From: Rostratula benghalensis
Lineage: Eukaryota; Chordata; Aves; Charadriiformes; Rostratulidae
Direction of reading: 5' to 3'
Assembly: GCA_013399305.1 (NCBI GenBank)
Contig: VXAI01000020.1
Location: forward strand, 7,324,607-7,388,606
Length of the DNA stretch: 64,000 nucleotides
Shown: one piece after another, positions 63,826 through 64,000 of the stretch
Numbering within the stretch: the stretch's first letter is position 1
Layout: each line of letters starts with the position of its first letter
Notes under the pieces: model-generated
Told to the model about the DNA's origin: nothing
Seen by the model: only the letters and a program-made list of their open reading frames with translations
The model's database searches: none
Made by a program: the position numbers and the translations under genes

Positions 63826-64000
63826 CCTGGAGCACCCCTCCTATGGGGGCTGAGAGAACTGTGGCTGTTCAGAGAAGGCTCAGAGGGGACCTCATCAGTA
63901 TGTAGACACACATGAAGATACTTAAGTGCAAATAAGATGGAGCCATGCTCTTTTCAGTGATGCCCAGTGACAGGACCAGAGGCAATGAGTACAAAAAAAT
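63826..64000 (+). mobile_element. CR1 LINE fragment, cut by window edge
   Basis: TGGAGCACCCCTCCTATGGG, AGAAGGCTCAGAGGGGACCT and CAGTGACAGGACCAGAGGCA follow the end of CR1 ORF2 and the start of the 3' UTR on the + strand. There is a small diverged stretch around 63,900-63,950. The 3' end should lie beyond the window. Confidence 0.85.

Overview
The window is vertebrate nuclear DNA, almost certainly from a bird. It is AT-rich and intron- and intergenic-like, with no operons and no long ORFs. Its interspersed repeats are dominated by CR1 LINEs whose 3' ends carry the bird-type (ATTCTRTGA)n octamer-like repeats, and there is a fragment resembling an avian endogenous retrovirus LTR. I could not assign a species.

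Region by region: (1) 1-10,970 is the 3' end of the gamma-1-syntrophin gene (SNTG1) on the + strand. It holds the penultimate coding exon (2172-2282), an 8.19-kb GT-AG intron, and the terminal coding exon with stop codon (10475-10633), followed by a short 3' UTR with three AATAAA signals. The two exons encode the last 89 residues. (2) 11-18.3 kb is repeat-poor single-copy DNA with a small CpG cluster near 12.9 kb. (3) 18.3-52.4 kb is intergenic DNA carrying most of the CR1 load in both orientations and of clearly different ages. It includes an old CR1 ORF2 relic next to an oppositely oriented younger copy (34.6-36.7 kb), a perfect 25-bp-stem hairpin joined to a CR1 3' end (43.07-43.23 kb), an ERV-like 3' fragment (47.1-47.8 kb), an ancient CR1 3' end (48.5-49.1 kb), and the longest CR1 (50.85-52.39 kb), which keeps a 206-codon open stretch of reverse transcriptase. 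(4) 52.4-64 kb is again repeat-poor, with a CTCF-like motif at 53.26 kb, one CR1 relic at 61 kb, and a CR1 running off the right edge.

No other host exon, tRNA, rRNA or CRISPR array could be supported in the 53 kb downstream of SNTG1. I found no convincing new biological system. The best leads are the CR1-linked hairpin, candidate conserved non-coding blocks in the last SNTG1 intron and downstream, and the two CTCF-like sites. Repeat boundaries and subfamily ages were judged by eye from remembered consensus sequences and are approximate.
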